From: JADLCX01 sp038251595
GTDB taxonomy: Bacteria > Planctomycetota > Phycisphaerae > Phycisphaerales > UBA1924
Reading direction: 5' to 3'
NCBI GenBank assembly: GCA_038251595.1
Contig: JBBSBC010000135.1
Span: 1 to 10,541 of the forward strand
Length of the DNA stretch: 10,541 nucleotides
In this document: one piece after another, positions 6,215 through 10,541 of the stretch
Position numbering within the stretch: the first letter of the stretch is position 1
How the letters are laid out: the number at the start of each line of letters is the position of its first letter
Notes under the pieces: generated by a model
Seen by the model: the letters and a program-made list of their open reading frames with translations, nothing else
What the model was told of the DNA's origin: nothing
Databases searched by the model: none
Translations under genes and position numbers: made by a program

Positions 6215-8533
6215 TCAAGGCTCTTGTACGACAGGCGGCGTGATGAGACACCAGTCTGAGTTGACATTCGATGAAGGCCCGGAATCAACCCTCAGTTCGA
6301 TCACCGTCGCGCTCGTTGAGGCAGGGACTTCCGCGCTCATCACCACCCAGCGCCGCGTTTGCCGCAGCAGTTTCGGTGTGAGTTCCTCCCTCATCAGCAC
6401 GACTTCGCGTCTGTCGATCACCACCGATACTCCGATGCCATCACTTCGGGGCTCGCTGGCACCTTCACGCCAAAGGTGGTCAGGCATCGCCGCGCGCCAG
6501 GTGATTTTGTACGACCTCTCTGATGGTGGCATGGTCGCCGCCAGCCGCGCGTGGTCGGTGAGCCCTGGGGTGCGCGGGTGCAGGCGGAACGCGGTCAGCG
6601 CGCGTCCCATCGCCCGGACCACTTCGGCCTCATCCTCAATCTCCGCGCCTTCAGCATCCAAGATGCGCCACATTGTCGGTGCCGCGCTCTGGTTGTTCGT
6701 CGTGCGAGCGTTCACGACCAGTGGTCGCCCGCCATAGGCAGTCGCTGGGCCTGCCGCTGAGAGGCGAACCGTCCTGTCCAGCGCCGTATTTTCGGCATCT
6801 TCGACATAAACTGTGTCGATCAACCGCACTCGCCCATTCTTGAGAACTTCAAAAGCAACTACCTTTGACCATGGGACCAGTCGATAGAACTGCTTGCGAA
6901 GATAGCTCTCAGGTGCAGGCCACTTGTTCCATCGGATCGCAAGACCTTCTTCAAGACCGCCCTGGCACTCTTGAATTGATTCCGGACCCTCGGCCCAGCG
7001 ATTGGACGCCAGGGCATAGATATCGTTTCGCTGATACGCGTGTTGCACGAACGATGTCGGCGAGCACATGATGTCGAAGGGGCCAACGCAGAAGTTGTCG
7101 TACCTTGTGCTTCCGGTGCGAGACAACCTGTCGCTCAGCCGCACCGGCACAAAGAGTGCATCCGGCGGCGGATTCGGCACTGCGGCCCGCAACGATGCGG
7201 ATACGCGCTGGTCCATCAACTGCCGCTTCACCCACGCCGACTGCACGCCAACCAGCATCAGCACTCCGGTCACACTCATGCCGATGAGTACCGCCAATCC
7301 CGCCGCGCTGCCTACGCGGCCGATAGTGCCCCGATCGCGCCGCTGAGCCCGAACCATCGTCCAGTCTGTCACAAGACCAGTGATCAGGGCGAAACCTAAC
7401 ACCGTCACGTACGCGAGCCGACTGGAATACCACTGTGCTTGAATCGCCATGACGGGTGCCACACTTGCCAATGTAACACCCACACCAAACCCCAGAGAAG
7501 CTACTTGCTGCAGTCGTCCAGCCAACTTATTTGCGTTTGAACTCGCCCTGGTAGAATCACTCAGCGTTGATGTTCGCAGCCACCAGCGCGCAAAGGCCGC
7601 TGCACTCAGTACCAGTAAAACGCCGACCACCACCGCCTGCCGGGGACGCCCGATCACGGTGAGCCACCCCTCTCGCAGCGCGCCAAACCCAAATCTTTCC
7701 AGCAGGAGTTGCTCCTTGACCTGGCCGAGAACCATCTTCGCCTGCGGCCAGGCTTGGGCCGCGGTCACAAAGCTTGAAGCTCCGCCCCGGTTCCCCGTCG
7801 GCGCGGTTCCAATGAGCATTCCGGCATACACCACCAAACCCACGATCGCCAGAGCCCCAATGATGATCATCCCAGCCAGCCGCCTTCTGATTGGAAGGTG
7901 AGCCGGTGCCGCCGCGAAATAGGCAAGCCCGATCAGCGGGGCACACGCGGCGGGCTGCTCATACCAGCACGCAATCGTCAGCAGCATCGGGATCCCGAGC
8001 ACCAGCCACAGGCGATGCAACTTTCCTCTTGCCAGCCGCTGCGCCCCCAGCGTGCACAACAACAGAATCGCTGTACCGATGGTCGTCCCGATCGTCGAGA
8101 GCCAGAACATCGCCTCGTGACCGGCCGGGTACGTCAGAAAGAGCAGCGTTCCTGCTGTTGCGGCGAGTGGAGTGCGGCACATCGTCCGCAACACCATCCA
8201 AAGCAGCCATGCGTTCAACCCGTGCATCAAGGCAAGAAACAGGTGGATCACTTGCTGGTGTTCCCAGAGCAAAGTGTTCACCCATGTGATCGTGTGCAAG
8301 TGGAACGGGCGCCAAAACCCCGTTCCCCACGGGTCCACACTCAGCAGTTCCGCCCATCGAACCCCACCCGTCTCGGGATCGCGAAGCTGGATCGACCAAT
8401 CGTCTACCCAGATCCCCAACCTGCCCCATAAGTAGAACGTCCCCACAAACCAGAGAAGCGCGAACAGGGCCATCGCCGCTGGCGCAGGATGTGGTCGATC
8501 CAAATGCTGATCATGTTCTGCGGCGGGCGTCAT
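6215..8533 (-). CDS. Polytopic membrane protein, GT-C glycosyltransferase-like
   Basis: A 772-aa integral membrane protein, if it starts at the ATG at 8533. Upstream in-frame ATGs at 8641 and 8713 add Arg/Ser-rich residues that do not look like protein; an ATG at 8473 is also possible. None has a clear Shine-Dalgarno, so the start is uncertain. About ten hydrophobic helices lie between residues 22 and 430. After the first comes WVDDWS (42-47), an acidic loop like the catalytic Asp region of GT-C enzymes. Then FWRPFHLHTITWVN, HLFLALMHGLNAWLL, and ATAGTLLFLTYPAGHEAMFWLS (split here as one conserved-looking block, 125-146), which resemble the luminal-loop and helix pattern of the PMT/TMTC-type families. 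Residues 430-772 are soluble and probably periplasmic; the last 75 look like a beta-sandwich (VSVVIDRREV, RRWVVMSAEV, ATVIELRVD). The likely role is sugar transfer from a lipid donor; the acceptor is unknown. Confidence 0.65.
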   Translation of the reverse strand: MTPAAEHDQHLDRPHPAPAAMALFALLWFVGTFYLWGRLGIWVDDWSIQLRDPETGGVRWAELLSVDPWGTGFWRPFHLHTITWVNTLLWEHQQVIHLFLALMHGLNAWLLWMVLRTMCRTPLAATAGTLLFLTYPAGHEAMFWLSTIGTTIGTAILLLCTLGAQRLARGKLHRLWLVLGIPMLLTIACWYEQPAACAPLIGLAYFAAAPAHLPIRRRLAGMIIIGALAIVGLVVYAGMLIGTAPTGNRGGASSFVTAAQAWPQAKMVLGQVKEQLLLERFGFGALREGWLTVIGRPRQAVVVGVLLVLSAAAFARWWLRTSTLSDSTRASSNANKLAGRLQQVASLGFGVGVTLASVAPVMAIQAQWYSSRLAYVTVLGFALITGLVTDWTMVRAQRRDRGTIGRVGSAAGLAVLIGMSVTGVLMLVGVQSAWVKRQLMDQRVSASLRAAVPNPPPDALFVPVRLSDRLSRTGSTRYDNFCVGPFDIMCSPTSFVQHAYQRNDIYALASNRWAEGPESIQECQGGLEEGLAIRWNKWPAPESYLRKQFYRLVPWSKVVAFEVLKNGRVRLIDTVYVEDAENTALDRTVRLSAAGPATAYGGRPLVVNARTTNNQSAAPTMWRILDAEGAEIEDEAEVVRAMGRALTAFRLHPRTPGLTDHARLAATMPPSERSYKITWRAAMPDHLWREGASEPRSDGIGVSVVIDRREVVLMREELTPKLLRQTRRWVVMSAEVPASTSATVIELRVDSGPSSNVNSDWCLITPPVVQEP

Positions 8534-9061
8534 AGGGTTGGCGCCATCGTAGTCCCCAGCTCTTCGGCTATTTGAATGGGGCGGACATGCCCATCTTGGG
8601 GCGGTGTGTTCCTGGCTGGTAGATGCGAGGGCCACGTTCATGCGGCCCACATCGCAACATGTAGGCTCGACTTTGCGCGAAGGGCCACTTGACGACACTT
8701 CATCCATGACCACCGCGACCCGCGCGGGTGGAGCGAGGGCGAGGGAAGCGAGATCGACCGTTCCGCAAAGGAGTGGTCGTTCTGCGGCACGCCCCCCCTC
8801 CTCGCCGCTAAGCCCCCCATCCCCCAGACTGCGGATACCGCAAGTTCGCTTGGGGGAGGATCACGGACGGCGAGGGCAATCGAATCGAACTCTGGGAACC
8901 GCCCACGCCCCCACGCACCTCCCCATACCCAAGAAGAAGCATGAAAAGTGATGTAAGCGCAGTGCTCCCGGGGGGAGCGTGGTGGTTGGGAAGGGTGGAT
9001 CGTGGAGATGGTGAGGTGACGTCGTGCGCCGCTGATGCCTCTTCGCCCCATCGAGCCCGAA
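8534..9061. other. Gene-free region with C-rich tracts and hairpins
   Basis: No credible gene is seen on either strand; possible translations are Arg/Pro/Ser-rich with no domain. Notable structure includes C-tracts at 8792-8798, 8813-8818 and 8821-8825, which are G-runs on the minus strand and so in the sense strand of the downstream membrane-protein gene. A nested hairpin lies at 8820-8857: TCCCCCA (8820-8826) pairs with TGGGGGA (8851-8857), enclosing TGCGG (8830-8834) and CCGCA (8838-8842). GCTCCC (8964-8969) and GGGAGC (8973-8978) form a further hairpin. This stretch should contain the promoter of the membrane-protein gene, but I could not identify it. Confidence 0.45.
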
Positions 9062-9097
9062 ATGGGCGCGGGAGACCTGGTCGGAGATCGCGCCCAT
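9062..9097 (-). terminator. Strong hairpin just after the histidine kinase stop codon
   Basis: ATGGGCGCG (9062-9070) and CGCGCCCAT (9089-9097) form a perfect 9-bp GC-rich stem with an 18-nt loop, 5 nt past the stop codon of the kinase gene on the minus strand. The T-tract after it is short (TTTC), so termination may be weak or factor-assisted. The distal arm can also pair with CGCCCCAT (9044-9051), giving a competing fold. Confidence 0.5.
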
Positions 9098-9102
9098 CCG
9101 CA

Positions 9103-10541
9103 TCAGGTTGGCGACGGCTGGAACTCGGCCAGGAGCTTCATGAGTTGGTCGTGGTCCACGGGTTTGACGAGGTGGGCATCGAACCCGGCCTCTTTGGACT
9201 TGCGGCGGTCTTCATCCTGACCCCATCCGGTCAGGGCGATCAGCAAGATGCGCATGCCATCTGGCTGTGCGCGGATCTGTCGGCAGGCGTCGTAGCCGTT
9301 CAGTGTTGGCAGACCGATATCGAGCAGGACGACTTCGGGCAGGAAGGTCAATGTTGCGGCGACTGCCTCCCGACCGTCGGAAGCGGTTTGCGTCTGATGG
9401 CCGGTAAACTTCAACAACGCTGCGAGTGACAACGCCGAGTCCTGATTGTCATCAACCACGAGGATGCGGCGGCCGACTGTGCCGGTTGGATTGCCGACGG
9501 CCAACACTGGTGGTGGCGACTGTGGATGTTCAACCATGATCGGCAGGCGAACGACAAACTCACTGCCGTGCCCGAGACCGGCGCTATTGACTTGCACGGT
9601 GCCTTGGTGCATCTCAACGAGACTCTTGACGAGGGTCAGGCCGATGCCGAGTCCGCTGACCGAGCGCTCAAGCGAGGTGTCGATCTGCACGAACATCTCG
9701 ATAATGCGCGGCAGTTCTTCGGTGGCGATGCCAACGCCGTTGTCTTTCAGCCGAATGACGACTTGGTATGCATCACGTTCTGCGGTGAGCATCATCTGGC
9801 CCCCCTTGGGGGTATATTTGCAGGCGTTGCTAAGTAGGTTTCCGAGCACCTGAGCCAGACGGGTCGGATCGGCGTTGAGGAACATGTGCTCGCGCGGGAG
9901 CGCGACGATCAACGTGTGGTTCATGCTCTCGTACTGCGGTCGAGCGGCCTCGACGGCGTGGTGAATGGCGGAGGTCAGCTCGATCCGCGCTTTCCGGAGC
10001 TCGATTGTTCCGCGGCTGATGCGGCTGACATCGAGCAGGTCGTCGACGAGCCGGACCATCTGGCCGACCTGACGCTCCATCATGGCGGACGCCGATCTGA
10101 TGGCTTCATCCTCGGGTCGCGGGACCTCGCGGCTGGCCGTCAGCCGCATGATGTGCAGAGCGTTGCGCATGGGCGCGAGGGGGTTGCGGAGTTCGTGCGC
10201 CAGCATCGCCAGGAACTCGTTTTTGCGTCGGTCGGCCTCCTGCAGGGATTTTTCGTAGCGTTTGCGCTCGGTCACATCGCGGGCGGCGGCGAACACGCCG
10301 CGGAGCTTTCGTTCGCGGTCGTGGAACGTGGTGGCGTTGTAGGAGACCACGGTTTCCTTGCCGTCTCTGGCGCGGACCGTGAGTTCGTAGTCGGTGACCT
10401 TGCCCTCGCCCAGCACCTTCTTGATGCCCGCCTCGGCGCGTTCCGGGTCGGTGAAGTAGTCCTTGAACGGCGCGCCGATCAGTTCGTCGCGCGTGGACCC
10501 GGTGAGCGCCTCCATCTGCTTGTTCACATCGGTGATGATGC
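9103..10541 (-). CDS. Hybrid sensor histidine kinase (PAS-HisKA-HATPase-REC), 5' part outside window
   Basis: The last 478 or so residues of a two-component hybrid kinase. The frame is open to the right edge. A GTG at 10527 is read here as an internal Val of a PAS domain (IITDVNKQMEALTG), not a start. Numbering from that Val: PAS with PAC tail 1-90 (ending AARDVTERKR), HisKA with phospho-acceptor His111 in AMLAHELRNPLAPM, a HATPase_c domain with N-box Asn234 (NLLSNACKYT), G1 box DNGVGI (262-267) and G2 box GLGIGL (292-297), then a receiver domain (354-470) with Asp403 (LLDIGLP), Thr433 and Lys455 (KPVD). All catalytic residues are in place. No membrane segment lies in the visible part; the input signal and any output partner are unknown. 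No separate response regulator is adjacent within the window. Confidence 0.93.
   Translation of the reverse strand, partial: IITDVNKQMEALTGSTRDELIGAPFKDYFTDPERAEAGIKKVLGEGKVTDYELTVRARDGKETVVSYNATTFHDRERKLRGVFAAARDVTERKRYEKSLQEADRRKNEFLAMLAHELRNPLAPMRNALHIMRLTASREVPRPEDEAIRSASAMMERQVGQMVRLVDDLLDVSRISRGTIELRKARIELTSAIHHAVEAARPQYESMNHTLIVALPREHMFLNADPTRLAQVLGNLLSNACKYTPKGGQMMLTAERDAYQVVIRLKDNGVGIATEELPRIIEMFVQIDTSLERSVSGLGIGLTLVKSLVEMHQGTVQVNSAGLGHGSEFVVRLPIMVEHPQSPPPVLAVGNPTGTVGRRILVVDDNQDSALSLAALLKFTGHQTQTASDGREAVAATLTFLPEVVLLDIGLPTLNGYDACRQIRAQPDGMRILLIALTGWGQDEDRRKSKEAGFDAHLVKPVDHDQLMKLLAEFQPSPT

Noticed and set aside
8534..8713. N-terminal extension of the membrane protein to 8641 or 8713
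   Set aside because: The extra residues are low-complexity and lack a ribosome binding site. It remains possible, so the start is marked uncertain.
8875..8900. tRNA T-loop-like GTTCGATTC on the minus strand
   Set aside because: The flanking bases do not form a T-stem, and no acceptor or anticodon arm can be drawn.
8604..9051. Small frames in the gap before the kinase gene (8604-8951 on +, 8638-9051 on -)
   Set aside because: Arg/Pro/Ser-rich translations with no domain or ribosome binding site.
10525..10527. GTG at 10527 as the kinase start
   Set aside because: The frame is open to the window edge, and the residues before it (IITD) continue a PAS domain, so the start lies outside the window.

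Overview
The window looks like chromosomal DNA from a GC-rich planctomycete, most likely of the Phycisphaerae/Phycisphaerales type. The best evidence is two neighbouring secreted proteins (2976-4196 and 4415-6064, + strand). Both end in the Cys-bounded, dockerin-like C-terminal domain (CPxD...QDIFDFLxxYF...GC or AC) that is common in that group. This placement is an inference from protein style and base composition; no rRNA or other marker gene is present.

Left edge (1-360): a CRISPR array of five 36-nt repeats and four 30-nt spacers with an exact 66-nt period, and no cas gene in view. The first 27 bases fit a fifth spacer cut by the window edge, so the array probably continues to the left, where any cas genes may lie. 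Repeat and spacer lengths, a repeat with little self-complementarity, GTTG at its start and a TACACT end (both read on the minus strand) suggest a type II-C (Cas9) system. The last repeat is degenerate and forms a long imperfect hairpin with an 11-nt anti-repeat just beyond it (350-360). Bases 361-742 carry no convincing gene.

Middle (743-6214): a 233-aa protein with a fibronectin-III-like C-terminus (+) and its own intrinsic terminator; a complete 4-hydroxyphenylpyruvate dioxygenase of tyrosine catabolism (-); then, divergent from it, a secreted beta-lactamase-fold serine hydrolase with a dockerin-like tail and a secreted Ig-like/FG-GAP seven-repeat propeller with the same kind of tail (both +). 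Inverted repeats sit beside the ribosome binding sites of both dockerin-tailed genes, and a terminator follows the second.

Right part (6215-10541): a 772-aa polytopic membrane protein resembling GT-C glycosyltransferases (-), a 570-bp gene-free stretch with C-rich tracts and hairpins, and the 3' part of a PAS-HisKA-HATPase-REC hybrid histidine kinase (-), cut by the right edge. Apart from the two adjacent dockerin-tailed genes, which may share an envelope or extracellular role, the genes do not form one obvious pathway. The most unusual part of the window is the CRISPR array end with its anti-repeat hairpin.
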